From: Zygnema circumcarinatum
Taxonomy: Eukaryota > Streptophyta > Zygnematophyceae > Zygnematales > Zygnemataceae
Assembly: GCA_037447605.1 (NCBI GenBank)
Contig: CM074815.1
Coordinates: 2,522,161 to 2,586,160 of the forward strand
Reading direction: 5' to 3'
Length of the DNA: 64,000 bases
The position numbers and the translations under genes were made by a program. Of this stretch, positions 51,371 to 63,581 are shown piece by piece. The notes below the pieces were generated by a model that saw only the letters and a list, made by a program, of their open reading frames with translations, ran no database searches and had not been told where the DNA came from. Within the stretch, counting starts at the first letter, position 1. Each line of letters begins with the position of its first letter.

Positions 51371-52906
51371 TCATGTTCGGACTCGCCTGCTGCTGCTGGT
51401 GCTGGGCCGAACTTCGAGGTCCGGAAATGGAATATTTAATCTCTCAAAATATTTAGCTCCCGGGGCGACATCGTTCCCTTTATTCACCACCACCGCCTTT
51501 GCAGGTCCGAAAACAACTCCTCGAAAAATCAGCTCCGTATTCGCCACTTTCAGTGTCACAAAATATCCCGCATCGAAAGTTCCGTCAAAAATTCCCTCCA
51601 CTGTTTTCCCCAGCAGCGAGCCCGCCCCTCCTCCCGCCTCCTTCTTCCTCCTCCCTCTCCGCCTCCCTCCGGACGACACGTGTCCCGATCCTGGCGTCTC
51701 CAGCGCTGCCACCTGGACACCAATAGAAGTAGGAAACTTTAGGGTTTTGGCAGTCTTAGGGTTCTTAGGGTTTTGGCAGTTTAGGGGTTTTTAGGGTTTT
51801 GGCTTGAAGGGATGTAGGGTTCTGAGCGCCAGGGTATTAGAGTTGCTAGAAGGTGATGGATGCTGCATACAAGACAGTCTGCATATTGGTACAACTGTAA
51901 CTCTCCCGACGGCCCAAAAACCTAAACCCCACCACCCCAATACTCAACCCTAAACCCCACCATCCCAATACTCAAATCCATAAACCCCACCACCCCAATA
52001 CTCAATCCTGAACTTTCAATCTCAAGACGCCTCATCGAACCCTTTATCCCAAAACCCTAAAAACCCAAACCCCGACCCTCCCCCATACCCATAGCCCCTG
52101 AACCTTAAATCCTACCCTGAACCATCAGCAGTCCCTAACCCCTAAACCCTAACCCTAACCCTAACCCTTACCCCCTTCCCCCCACCCCCCCCATACCCAT
52201 AGCCCCTGAACCCTACCTCCTGCGCCCCCCCCCCCATCCCCTCCGTTTCCGGCGCGGGCGCCATCTTGAGGAGCAGCGGCGCCTTCTTCTCCGTCCGGTC
52301 GGGCACGGGCAGACCCGCCTCCTCGAGCTGCTTCCGGCGGAGCTCAACCTCCTCCCGGCTAGGCCGCCCCCTCTTGCGTTTAAACTGCAGCTTAAAGAGC
52401 TTCTCCCTCTCTATCTCCTCCTTAGAGCGGCGCCTCCTTCGCTGTTTCTGTCCCGTTGGGTCCGACAGCATAGCAACCATTTGGGACTGAGCCTGCGTGT
52501 AAAACCGTTGCCGTTCCGCTTCAGTTAGAAGGGACCAGCGTTGACTGATGATGCTCTCCACCCACTGATTGTTGGCAGACGGAAATTCCGCATTGATTCC
52601 CGGGCGGGTTCGTTCTTGGTAGATAGCAAACGCCCGATTTCCGATGCTTAGTTGCAAGTTTCCGGGGCTTAATTGCAGGTTTGGGGAGTATTGGAGGGTA
52701 GCATCAGAGACGGCTTCTAAGGGGGTTCCCAGGGGAGGGGTGGAATTGGGGCTATTTTGGAAGCGAAGTAGGGCTAAGGGTCCTCCAAAGGGAAGGGGGA
52801 GAGGGCTCATGAATGGGTTCCGGGGTTCAGGGTGGGAGGGAGGGGGGGCAGGGGGGTAGTGCTGGGAGTGGGAGAGGGAGGGCTCGTGGGGAGGCCCTTG
52901 ATGCGT
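51371..52906 (-). CDS. AT-hook nuclear protein with conserved C-terminal domain, 5' exon missing
   Basis: Two exons on the minus strand: 52217-52906 and 51371-51712 (CAGGAG|GTAGGG; TGTCCAG|GTGGCA), 343 codons, phase 0. The 5' edge is a splice acceptor (CTCCTTGCAG), so at least one upstream exon with the start codon is unidentified. Features: Pro/Ser-rich start; HMG-box-like stretch (INAEFPSA...RWSLLTEAERQRFYTQA); basic RRRRRSKEE; AT-hook KRKRGRPSREE; then GKTVEGIFDGTFDAGYFVTL ... LIFRGVVFGP ... NDVAPG, which matches a C-terminal domain of several plant AT-hook proteins of unknown biochemical role. Likely nuclear, binds AT-rich DNA. The intron is telomere-like repeat. Confidence 0.75.
51725..52175 (-). 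repeat. Telomere-like repeats in AT-hook gene intron
   Basis: TTAGGGTTTTGGCAG units (51735-51800) then CCCTAAACCCCACCACCCCAA-type units (51905-52172), opposite strand senses. Confidence 0.75.
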
Positions 52907-54544
52907 CTGCAAGGAGACAAAAACGAGATTCGGTTAGAACCCATTGATCTCAACTGAACTGAACGTTTAACTAAAGCGAGTTTTAATTGCATTGGATTTT
53001 TGTACTGGGTTGGTCTGGTTTAATGGATCGAACTCATGAATGAGCTTGAAGTTAATAAGATTCGTGAAGTTTGGACAATCTTCTTCAAAAAAAATAAAGG
53101 TCTCCCCTCCCTTCTCCCTCTCCTCCCTCTGTCTCCCTATCTCAATCCCTCTTCCCTCCATCCCTCCCATATGTCCCTCTCCCCTTCATTCTCCCTCTCT
53201 TGCATTGAGGCCGCAGTCTCTCCCTCCCTTCCTATTTCTCTGACTACCTACCTCGCTCTTTGTCTCCCTCCCCCTCTTCTATCTCTTTACAGCTTCTCTT
53301 TCACTCGCCCCATCCCCCGTCCTCCCACCTTCCCTCCCCGCCTCTCCAACCCCACCTCCCTTCCACGCGCACCGTCTTTCTCTCCTCCCACTCTCCCCCT
53401 CACACACACACTCCCTTTCTCCACACAATCACTCCCTGTCTCCCGCTCTCTCCCTCACCCACTCCCCCACACACACACAATCTCTCTCTCCACCCTCTCT
53501 CTCTCCCTCTCTGAAGTTGAGTAGCTTTCTGAGGTAGGCCACAGGAGTGGGCTAGAAATTCAAAATTTCAAATATGAAGGACTTTACATTGGATTATACA
53601 CGAATAGAAATAATGAGAGAACAAAGAGATGAATAGCAGACTCTCTGTCTCACTCTCTCCCCCTCTCTCGTCCTTCTCTCCTTCCCTCTGTCTCTCTCAC
53701 ACTCATCTCTCACCTCTTGATCCCTCCTTTTAATAAAGCTTCTTCATTTCTTCACGTGTCCTCTCCTCACCAACTCCCCTCTCACTCCCCCGCCTCTCCC
53801 CCACCCTTCCCTTTCCTCCGCTTTTCCGCTCTCCGTTTCCTTGTCTCTCTCCCTCTCCCTCTCCCTCTCCCTCTCTCTACATTGTTCCCATTCCCACCAC
53901 TCTCTTTCTTCCCCTTCTCTTCCCTCGTGCTCTTCAATCCACTTTACTTTCTCCCGTACTCTTCCCTTATCATCACCCTTCTCTCCTTACTTACGTTCCC
54001 TCTCTCTCTCTCTTCCTCCCTCCCTCCCTCCCTCTCCCTCTCTCCCCACCTCCCTCCCTCTTCTACCCCTCCTCCCTTCCCTCCCCACCCCCTTCCTCCG
54101 ACTTTTCCCCTTCCTCTCGTCCTCCCCTTACATCTCCTTCCCTCTCTTCCCTCCTTTTCCTCCCTCTTCTTTCCTTCTTTACCTCACTCTCTAAGCATCC
54201 CTTCTTCCTTCATCCCATCTACATACTTCTCTCTCCTCCCTCCTCCCTCCCTCTCCTCCTGCATTTACTGCCCCTCCTTTTCTCCATCTCTCTCTCCCTC
54301 CTGCTCTTCATCCTCCCCTCCCTCCCACTTCTGTCTCTCTCTTCCTCCCTCTCTCCCTCCCTCCCTCCCTCCCTCCTTGTACCTACCATTCCGCCGCCAT
54401 GGCCGCCTCCAGGTGCCGCCGCGCCGTCTCCCTCTCCCCTCCCCTCCCGCGCGTCCCCCCCCGTCCCCCCTCCCTCCATCCCCCCTCCTTCCATCCCCCC
54501 TCCTCCCTCTCTCCCTCTCCTCTCTCCTTCTTAACCCTATCCAA

Positions 54545-54597
54545 AACTCCAACCCTAACCCTAACCCTAACCCTAACCCTAACCCTGACCTTCACCT

Positions 54598-54628
<31 letters not shown>

Positions 54629-54750
54629 GAACCCTAACCCTAACCCTAACCTTCACCTTCACCTTCACCCTCACCTTAACAGGAACCCTGAACCCTGAAC
54701 CCTGAACACTAACCCTAACCCTAACTCTAACCCTAACCCTAACCTGAGCC
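54545..54750 (+). repeat. Interstitial telomere-like array (CCCTAA / CTTCAC)
   Basis: AACCCTAACCCTAACC runs alternating with CTTCACCTTCACCCTCACC units. Confidence 0.9.
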
Positions 54751-55819
54751 CTAAGCGGACCCTATGGCCCTGCCCTGCCTCTCCGCGCGGAACGAAACCA
54801 CGAGCGGTTCGAAAAGCGTATGAACGAAAGGGGAAAAGGAGGTAAGAAAAAAGGGAAGCGGGAGCGAACCCACAAAAAGGGGAAAACCCAAACCGCGGAG
54901 GCAAGTAAAACTTTGGCGAGAAACGAGAGAAAAATGAAAAATGGGGATGCAAAAATAGCAAATAGAAATGCGCCTCCTTTTGTACTTGCAAATATTCGCA
55001 GCAGCCGGCACGGAGGGAAGGGTTCAGCACCAAAAATAAAAGGGCCAAACGGGGAGGGCGGAGGCGGGGTTTAGGGCCGGATGTCAGAGGAAATGACCGG
55101 GCGTGATCTGAGACGTCCACGTGGTGAATCGGACGGTGAAAAAAGATTTGGTGGATGCGCTGGCGGCAGTTCCGACGGCCGAGAAATTTTGTGGCTGCGA
55201 TTTATTCCCCGTTTATCCCCGAATAAAAATCAAAAAAAGTGTACGAAAATATGGCGTACGGAAATTTGGACGGCGGGGAAGGTGTTGAGGGCGGGCTCTG
55301 ATTAGCGGGAAATCAAAATTTGGCCAGCGGTGGTAAATTCAAAAAAGGATTGAAAATTTGAAATCGATTTTTTAGGGTTTGAAATATCGGTAGGTTTTGC
55401 ATTGAGATTTTGAACTTCGATTTGCAGTACAGGCACAGAATAAGCGTGAAATGTTTTGGCTGCCCGAAATCACAAAACTATTTACACTTTTATATCGTTT
55501 TCATCACTTTTTTATATTCCTTTTTGAGGTTTGATGTGAACTTGTCATGAGTTGAACTCCCGCCACGCCGTACACGGAACTGCGTTACATGGAACCCCAA
55601 ATATATCGCCCATTTCGTCTTAGCTGCAAGTAAAGGTATCGAGATATTTCTCCACGATTGTACATCCACAAATTTTTCTATGCCAACCCCAACTCTCACG
55701 TCTTTTAGCCAATCACAAGGACGATATCAAAAATATATCAAGATGCATACGATATATCTTCAATATGCTGAAGGCACGCCTTCCATTACCAGCAGCCCTA
55801 TGATCGAACTTCTTGAGCT

Positions 55820-55890
55820 CCGATACAAGTCAATACAAGCCGATACAAGCCGATACTTTACGATACAAGAAGATACTATCCGATACATTC
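55820..55890. repeat. CGATACAAG repeat
   Basis: CGATACAAGTCAATACAAGC, CGATACAAGC, CGATACTTTACGATACAAG and CCGATACATTC. Related to the CGATA stretches at 41709 and 47835. Confidence 0.6.
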
Positions 55891-55944
55891 CTAAACCCTG
55901 GCCTTAAACCCCGAACGCCCCCACGACGGCGCCTTTTCTTCTCC

Positions 55945-56180
55945 GAGCGCCACGTGCCAGCCCGAGGGCCATCCTCCCACCGCTATGGCCACGCTGGCAG
56001 CGCCAGCTGCTGCCACGTGTCCCTCCGGGCCGTGCAGTGCCACGTATGCAAGCGGGGGCCGCCCGGGCTTTCAGGGAATAGCGACAGCTGGCAGGATTCA
56101 GGGTATTGGCCGCCCTGCTGCCACGTGGCAGTGTTTGAGTGGCGGAGGGCAGGGTGGGAAGGCGGTGGAGGGCGCCACGT
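55945..56180. promoter_or_regulatory. G-box motifs around and inside cpSRP54 exon 1
   Basis: GCCACGTGCCAG (about 55951) just upstream of the ATG, and GCCACGTGTCC (about 56013) and GCCACGTGGCAG (about 56121) within the exon, plus GCCACGTATG and GCCACGTCACG near matches. Confidence 0.4.
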
Positions 56181-59100
56181 CACGGGAAAATTCGTTTTGC
56201 TCGCCAGCTGGCCGCGTCGGATTCGTCGGGAGCTCGTTCTTGGCGGTACGAAAGTTCGCAGTTTGTGGGGTTCAGGGTTCAGGGTTTAAGTAAGTTGAAA
56301 GGCTTAGGGTTAGGGTTCAGGGTTTAAATTATAAGCTGTTAGGGGTAAGAGTATAGGGCGTGGTGCGAATTTCGGAATGGAGTCGCGTTGTGTACATAAA
56401 GGGGAATTTGCGGAGAATTTGAAGCTGAATTTTTCCGATATTTTCATTAAACTTACAGGGATTATTAGGGTTTTGCAGCCTTAGGGTTGGAGTCAAATGC
56501 AAAAATTATTATTCTGAATTAAGATTCTGAATAGTGACAAATTCTTTCTTCTTCGACCTCGCCCCTCCCACTCCCTCACCCTCTCCCTCGCCCTCTCCTC
56601 CTCCCCCCCTCTTCCTCACCCTCGTCCTCGCCCTCGCCCTCCCCACCTCCCCCCCTCTCCCACTTCCTCACCGTCTCGCCCTCTCCCTCGCCCTCTCCCT
56701 CTCCCTCTCCCTGTCCCTCTCCCTCTCCCTCTCCCTCCCCCTCTCCCTCTCCCTCTCCCTCTCTCTCTCCCTCTCCCTCCCTCACCCTCCCTCTCCCTCC
56801 CTCTCCCTCTCCCTCTCCTCTCTCCCTCTCCCTCTCCCTCTCCCTCTCCCTCTCCCTCTCCCTCCCTCTCCCTCTCCCTCTCCCTCTCTCTCCCTCTCCC
56901 TCTCCCTCTCCTTCTCCCTCTCCCTCTTCCCTCTCCCTCTTCCCTCTCCCTCTCCCTCTCCCTCTCCCTCTCCCTCCCTCTCCCTCTCCCTCTCCCTCTC
57001 CCTCCCTCTCTCTCTCTCCCTCTCCCTCTCCCTCTCCCTCTCCCTCTCCCTCTCCCTCTCCCTCTCCCTCTCCCTCTCCCTCTCCTTCTCCCTCGCCCTC
57101 TCCTCATCCCCTCCCCCTCCCTCAACTTCTCCCTCTCCTTCGCCCTCTCCCCCTTCCCCCCCGCTCCCTCACCCTCTCCCTCGCCCTCTCCCCCTCCCCC
57201 CCTTCTCTCTCGCCCTCTCCCTCGCCCTCTTCCTCTCTCTCTCCCCCCCTCCTCCCCCTCTCCCTCACCCTTTCCCTCTCCCTTGCCCTCTCCCCCCACC
57301 CTCTCCCTCATCCCCTCTCTCTCCCTTGCCCTCTTCCCCCCCCTCTCTCCCTCATCCTCTCCCTCGCCCTCTCCCCTTCCCCCCCCCACTTCCTCACCCT
57401 CTCCCTCGCTCGCTCCCCCTCTCCCCACCTCTTCCTCACCCCCTCCCTCGCCCTCTCCCCCTCTCCCCCTCTCCCCCCTCTCCCTCTTAATCTCCCTCGC
57501 CCTCTCCCCCTCTCCCCCCTCTCCCTCTTAATCTCCCTCGCCCTCTCCCTTCCTGTCCTGGCCCTCCTAATCTCCACACCCTTTCCCTCTCCTTCTCCAT
57601 TTTCCCCTCTTATGTCCCGCCATCCCTCACGTTATATTTTCATTTCTTACCTTTGTTTCCGCAGAACGAGGCAGGCGGCATCTCTGCGTTTGTCAGACCG
57701 GGTTTCCCAAGGAAGCTGCCAGGCAAAAGTTTTGTCATCCGGGCAGCCATTTTTGACCAATTGTCGGACAACTTGGAAAAAATTTGGCAGAAATTGGGAA
57801 AAGAAAGTACGCTTCACTTTTCTCCATCCCAACCCGTTATTTTTATTGGTTCTTTAAAAACCGAAAAAAAAAGGTAATCACTATCTCAAAGCGTCTTGGT
57901 TTTCTTTAATGAACTTAAAGGTATTTTTTCATTTCTTGTCTCAACCCCTCTGGTTCAAAGAAGAATAGGTACCATACCAAACATCACATATGACAAGAGA
58001 AGAAATGTGTTCACTAATCTTTCTTCTGTAATCCTCCTGACTTAGTTTCCTTTTCTTCATTTGTGGTTGCAGCGATTCTGACTAAAGAAAACATCAAAGA
58101 ACCGATGCAAGACATCCGAAGGGCTCTTTTGGAGGCAGACGTGAGTGAAACATTATTCTTAATTCTTAACCTTTTTCCTTACGATCCTTTCTACTTCCAT
58201 TTCCGTGACCGCTTTATCATTTCCCTTCACATTCTTACACACCTCCTCTCTCTCTCCGCATCCCTCCCTTTCTCTCTCTGGTGCTCCATCTCGCCCACCT
58301 CTCTTTTGCCTCCCCTATCACCTCCCACTGTCCTGTTCTCCCCTCCCCCCCCGTGTTTCCCCCTACTCCTCCCCATCCCCCTCCCCCTCCCCCTCCCCCT
58401 CCCCTCTCCCCCCCTCTCCCCCCTCTCCCCCCCTCTCCCCCCCTCTCCCCCCCTCTCCCCCCCTCTCCCCCTCCCCCTCCTCCTCCTCCTCATAGTGCAG
58501 GTGAGCCTGCCAGTCGTTCGGCGCTTTGTGAAGTCCGTCAGTGAGCGCGCGGTGGGGACGGAGATCACTCGAGGAGTGCGGGCAGACCAGCAGCTCGTTA
58601 AAGTAAGCACACCTCGTTAAAGTAAACTCAGCTCGTTCAATAACTGCAGCTCTTTGGAGTAAGCACAACTCGTTAAAGTAAACCATCTCGTTAAAGTAAA
58701 AACACAGATCGTTAAAAGTAAGCACATCTCGCTAACAGAAAACACGGCTCCTTAATGTAAACACATCTCACTAATATACACACACTTGTGAGTGTAAAGA
58801 CAGCTCGTTAAGTCGCTAGTGAGAAAAAAGTAAAAGCAGCCCCTTAGTGGAAAGGGGATAGTGAGCGGGGAGAAATGGCAGGCGAGAGGGAGAGGGAGAG
58901 GGGAGCCACCTTCTATAGGCCATCGCATTCTTTCTCAACCAAAATTGCTTAAAAAGCCGAAATCAGAATGCTGAGGAAAAAAGGACTCGAATCAATTCTT
59001 CAAGTTTTCAAATTTTCGAGTTTTTGGGGTTTTATAGTGCTTTTAGGGTTTGAAATTCTTACGCAGCTGCGGACATTTTTGTCTTGGGTGGGAACAGGTG

Positions 59101-62100
59101 GTGAACGATGAGCTAGTGCTGCTGATGGGGGGTCAGGTAGCACTCCACTCCACTCCCCTCCACTCTCTCTCTCTCTCTCGTTCTCTCCTATTCCAACCCC
59201 TCCCCCACCCCTCCCCCACCCCTCCCCCACCCCTCCCCTTTCGCCGCCGCCTTTTCCAACCCTCTCTCCCCTTTTCTGCTTCCCCTCACCCCCTCTCTCC
59301 CTCCCATTTCCACTGTTCCCCTCGCTCTCCTCCTCCCCGTCTCCCTCTCCCTCCCCCTTTCCCTCCATTTTCCCTTTTTCTTCTCGTCCCCTCGCTGTCC
59401 CTCCTCCCTTCCGCCTCCCTCTCGCGCTTTCGCTTTCCCTCCTCCTCCTCCCCTTCCTCTCTTTCCCATTCACTCACGTTGAGAGTCTATATATATATAT
59501 ATATATTTATATTCCAGGTGGCGGAGCTCCAATACGCCCCGGTGGGCCCCACCGTCATCCTCATGGCGGGGCTTCAGGGTGTGGGGAAAACCACTGCCTG
59601 TGGAAAATTGGCGCTCTATGCCAAAAAGAAGGTGTGGCTATAACCCATTTGTACCCCATTGTTATTCCGTGTAAGCTCAAAGCATAACAATTTTTTGCCC
59701 ACTTTACGGGGCGATACCTCTTCGTTTTGGGGGTGTGGGGTTTAGTCTGTGTTGAGCGTAAAGTGGGGGGAAGAGGGGGGTGGGCGGTGGGGATGGGAGA
59801 AAAGGGGACGAGAGAGAGAGAGGGAGAGAGAGAGAGTGTGTAATAATGGAGGGAAGGGATAGGGAGAGAGAGTGGTAGGTGTGTTAGGAGGAGAAGGGGA
59901 GGAGTGGGTGATGGAGAGAGGGAAAGGGAGCGACGACGGGGGATGAGAAAATTAGGGAAAGGGAGAGGCCTAAAAAAAAATACAAAAGTGAGAGGTATGA
60001 AGTCTTAAATAGCAATTGGGGTTACTTTCTATTTTGGGGTGGGGTGGTTATAATAGGGAAAAACTGTCTTAATGGTGGCAACGGATATTTACCGGCCGGC
60101 TGCTATCGACCAGCTTATCACTCTCGGAAATCAGGTGAGACAAAATTTTCGTTTTTTTTTTTTCTTTTCACAAGTTTTCCACATTCATCACGAGGTTTTA
60201 CTTTTTAGGACCATCTTTCTTTGGGAACGGCAGGTGTCACTTTTCCTGGAGTCCCTCTTCCCTCACCTTCTTCCCCCCCCCTCTCTCTCCCTCTCTTCCC
60301 CTCTCCCCCTCTCTCTCGACCTTAAATGCTTGCCAAGCTGACACGTACTCCATTGCTCTCAGTGTAATGGTTGCCACATCATTAGATGCAACTCCCTCCC
60401 TCCCTCCCTCTCTCTCGCTCTCTCTCACTGTCTCTCTCCCACTTTCTCACCCTTGGTCGTGGGAGTGTGGGATGAACCACCTTGCAGGTAGACGTTCCCG
60501 TGTTTTCTCTCGGCCAAGATGTCGCTCCGCCAGAAATTGCCCGACAGGGCCTTGAGGAGGCGAAGAGGAGAAAAGTGGATGTGGTCATAGTGGACACAGC
60601 CGGCCGTCTTCAGGTGATCTCTCTCTCCCTCTCCTCTCTCTCTCTCTCCCTCTCTCCCTCTCGTTCTCTTCTGTCTCCCCTCCATTCATCCCCCTTTTCT
60701 TCCTTCTCCCGGTTTTTCCCTTTCGTCCTCTCTCGACTCCTCTCACCCCCCCCCCTCCTCCTCTCCTCTTCCCCACTCTCTCTTCCTCTTTCCCTTTCGA
60801 TGTCCTACGCTCCCCATCGCCGTCTCCCCCACTTTCCCACTCTCTCGTTTTCCTCTTCTCAATCTTTCTCTACCCCTCTCTCCTTCCATCCCTCTTCCAT
60901 CCCCTCTCTCCCTCTCTCTCCCTCCCTCATCCCCTCCCTCCCCTCCCCCCCCAACCCTCTCCCACCCCTCCCCTCCTCCCCCCCACTTCAACCCTCTCCC
61001 CACCCCCCCCCCCTTCCGCCCCCACTCCCCCACAAACTTTATCCTCCTCAAACGCTTGACTGTAATCCCAACCCCAACTGAAACTGTACCCCCCCCTCTC
61101 GCCCCTCATCTCCCCTCCCTCACCCCCCCCCCCAAAACCCCAACCCTCTCAAACTTCACCCTCCTCAAACCATTACCGAAACCCCAACCCCAACTGTACC
61201 CCCAACTGTAACCCCAACCCCAACCCCAACCCTAACCCTAACCCTAACTGTACCCCCACCCCCAACCCCAACCCTAACCCTAACCCTAACTGTACCCCCA
61301 CCCCCAACCCCAACCCTAACCCTAACCCTAACTGTACCCCCACCCCCAACCCCAACCCTAACCCTAACCCTAACTGTACCCCCACCTCACCCCCAACCCG
61401 AACCATAACCCCAACTGTACCCACAACCCCAACTGTACTTCCAACCCCAACCCCAACTGTACTCCCAACCCCAACCCCAACTGTAACTGAAACTGAAAGT
61501 GGACCCTGAACGGAAGTGCAGGTGGACACGGAGATGATGGCGGAGCTGCGTGCCATAAAGGCCGTCCTCCGCCCGTCCGAGGTACTCCTCGTGGTGGACG
61601 CGATGACGGGGCAGGAGGCGGCGGGGCTGGTAGCGGCCTTCAATGCTGACGTGGGCATCACAGGGGCCGTCCTCACAAAGGTCGACGGAGACTCCCGCGG
61701 AGGGGCAGCTCTCAGCGTGAAGGAGGTGAGAGGGGGAAAGTGGGGGTGGTGGTGGTGCTCGCAGTTCTCGGTTTTTTGGTTATTTGGGTTGTCGGTTTTT
61801 TGGTTATTTGGGTTGTCGGTTTTTTGGTTATTTGGGTTGTCGGGTTTTTGGTTATTTGGGTTCTCGGTTTGTTGGGCTTATGGTTATTGTTGAGTTTATG
61901 TTTTTTTGGTTACAGGTTTTGGGATGCTAGATAGTGGGATTATCGAGTTTTTTGCTGTTTTTGGGCAGTCGTTAGGTTGGGAACGGGACTGGAAGCAGAA
62001 GCTAGAGCCGGAGTCTCCCCGCCTCCTCTCCCACTCTTGCTCTCCCCTCTCTCCCTCTCTCCCACTCCCCACCCACTCCGTTCTCTCTCTTCCCGGAAAT

Positions 62101-63581
62101 CGATCAGGAATGGAAAATATCCAAAGCCGTAGGAATGTTGGAAAATTGCAATTACGGACTTGGTTCAAAATTCGATCCAAATGGGGTATATGGGTGTGTG
62201 CAGGTTTCTGGGAAGCCGATAAAGTTTGTGGGAGAGGGTGAGGGTATGAGCGCTCTTGAGCCCTTTTATCCCGACCGAATGGCTCAGCGCATTTTGGGGA
62301 TGGGAGATGTTCTCACACTCGTCGAAAAAGCACAAGAAGCGGTGAACTTCGCCTCTCTAATTCTCAACCCCTCGTCCTCACTCCCCTTCCCTTTCCCCCT
62401 TCCCCCCCTTCTCTCTCGCTCTTTCTTTCACTCTTTCACTCCTTCCCTCCCCCCTCCCCCCCACCCCCTTTTCTCTCTCGCTCTCTTTCTTTCTCCCTCC
62501 CTCCCGCCCTCCCTCTCTCCCTCGTCTTCCCTCTCTCACCCTCCCTCTTTATCACTCCCTCCCTCCCGCCCGCCCCCTCCCCTCCCTCGCTCTCCCTCAC
62601 TCTCCCTCCCTCTCACTCACTCCTTCCCTCCCTCACCTCCCTCTCCTCCCTCGTCCTCCCTCCTCCTCCCTCCCTTCCTCCTCCCTCCCTCCTCCCTCCC
62701 TCCTCCCTCCTCCCTCCCTCCTCCCTCCTTCCCTCCCTTCCCTTCCTCACTCCCTTCCCCTCCCCTGTTTGCTTCTCCCTGAGCAGATGGCTCAAGAGGA
62801 CGCCCTCGCCCTCCAGAAGAAGATAATGGACTCAAAACTCGACTTTGATGACCTTTTGAAGCAGACTCAAATGATGTCCCGAATGGGCTCGCTCAGCGGA
62901 ATTGCTAAACTTATGCCGGGATTGAACAAAGTAATTGATTTTTACTCTCTTCAGGGAATTTGTGTTTTTCGGAACCTTTTCATTAGAATTGGAATTAGAA
63001 TTAGCTGGTTTTGAGCGGGTTTTTAGTTTGTTTGTTTTTTTTTTTTTTTTTTTTTGGTTTGTTTTTTTCTTGGTTTGTTTTTTAGAGCTTTCGGGTTCTT
63101 ATTGTTTAGATGGTCCTTGGGGTCTTCAACAGTTTTTTGTTTTTTAGTTTTCTCCCCCTCATCCCCTTACCTCCCCCTTTGCTTTTTTCACCTCATTTTC
63201 ACCTCCGGCAGTTGAGTCCGAAAGAGATTAAGGATGCAGAGAACAGCATGAGAGTGATGAAGTCAATGATCAACTCCATGAGACCAAGTACGTAAATTCT
63301 CTCCGTAACATAGTATAAAGTTTCCGTATAAAGTGAAGTTAAAAGCTGAAATGTACTGATTAGCCCTGATTAGTTTTTCCCTTCTCTTTAAATCTCATTT
63401 CATTTATCTTTTCATTATTTTTGCTCCAAATTTAACTTTGAAATTTGCGAAATGCGAAGTGCTCAAATTTTTTTTTTTTTTTTGTGTGGGCGTAGTCGAG
63501 AGACGGAATCCGGAATTGCTCGCGGAATCGCCGAAAAGGAGACGGAGAATTGCAAATGGATCGGGAAGAACACAAGAGGAG
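55985..63581 (+). CDS. cpSRP54: Chloroplast signal recognition particle GTPase cpSRP54, partial (3' end off window)
   Basis: GTPase that with cpSRP43/cpFtsY delivers light-harvesting and some nascent proteins to thylakoids. Thirteen exons in window: 55985-56245, 57665-57806, 58073-58140, 58501-58602, 59098-59136, 59518-59631, 60057-60134, 60488-60613, 61522-61725, 62204-62341, 62787-62930, 63212-63287 and 63496-63581. All phases agree, about 526 codons. A transit peptide of about 85-110 residues, N domain ([19 protein letters not shown]), G domain ([62 protein letters not shown]) and the start of the M domain ([18 protein letters not shown]). Transit peptide, FVRPGF and DQQLVKVVNDELV context point to the plastid form rather than cytosolic SRP54. 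The M-domain end and the cpSRP43-binding tail lie beyond 64000. Intron sense strands are mainly CT-rich. Confidence 0.95.
56570..57600 (+). repeat. (CCCTCT)n hexamer tract in cpSRP54 intron 1
   Basis: About 1 kb of CCCTCT/CCCTCC repeats. Long Ser/Leu/Pro and Arg/Gly/Glu ORFs on both strands are artefacts. Confidence 0.95.
58585..58815 (+). repeat. Minisatellite of a duplicated 5' splice site after cpSRP54 exon 4
   Basis: The exon-end/donor sequence AGCTCGTTAAAGTAAGCAC recurs about nine times with drift (e.g. CCTCGTTAAAGTAAAC, ACTCGTTAAAGTAAACC, ATCGTTAAAAGTAAGCAC, GCTCCTTAATGTAAACAC, GCTCGTTAAGTCGC) over about 220 bp at the start of the intron, at roughly 20-30-bp spacing. Confidence 0.85.
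61060..61500 (+). repeat. CCCTAA / CCCCAA minisatellite in cpSRP54 intron 8
   Basis: Units of about 45 bp, AACCCTAACCCTAACTGTAC followed by CCCCACCCCCAACCCC, repeated at least four times (61210-61390), flanked by CCCCAACTGTA variants. Confidence 0.9.
61765..61890 (+). repeat. 24-bp minisatellite in cpSRP54 intron 9
   Basis: About four copies of GTCGGTTTTTTGGTTATTTG plus GGTT, the last ones decaying to GGGCTTATGG. Confidence 0.9.

Larger units (their letters stand above)
52907..55984. other. Intergenic / unresolved 5' region with long CT tract
   Basis: Lies between the divergent AT-hook and cpSRP54 genes. About 53100-54540 is a 1.4-kb polypyrimidine region (plus strand) with no believable ORF. 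ATGGCCGCC / ATGGCGGCG facing both ways at 54390-54405 could be a first exon of either neighbour, but no frame-compatible splice was found. Telomere-like array at 54545-54750. 55080-55800 AT-rich, no gene. Confidence 0.4.

Noticed and set aside
54390-54410. ATGGCCGCC / ATGGCGGCG as first exon of cpSRP54 or the AT-hook gene
   Set aside because: The plus reading would require skipping the good start at 55985; the minus reading creates a stop at the next junction.
56534-57490. 318-residue Ser/Pro/Leu ORF and its antisense Arg/Gly/Glu ORF
   Set aside because: (CCCTCT)n repeat within intron 1 of cpSRP54.
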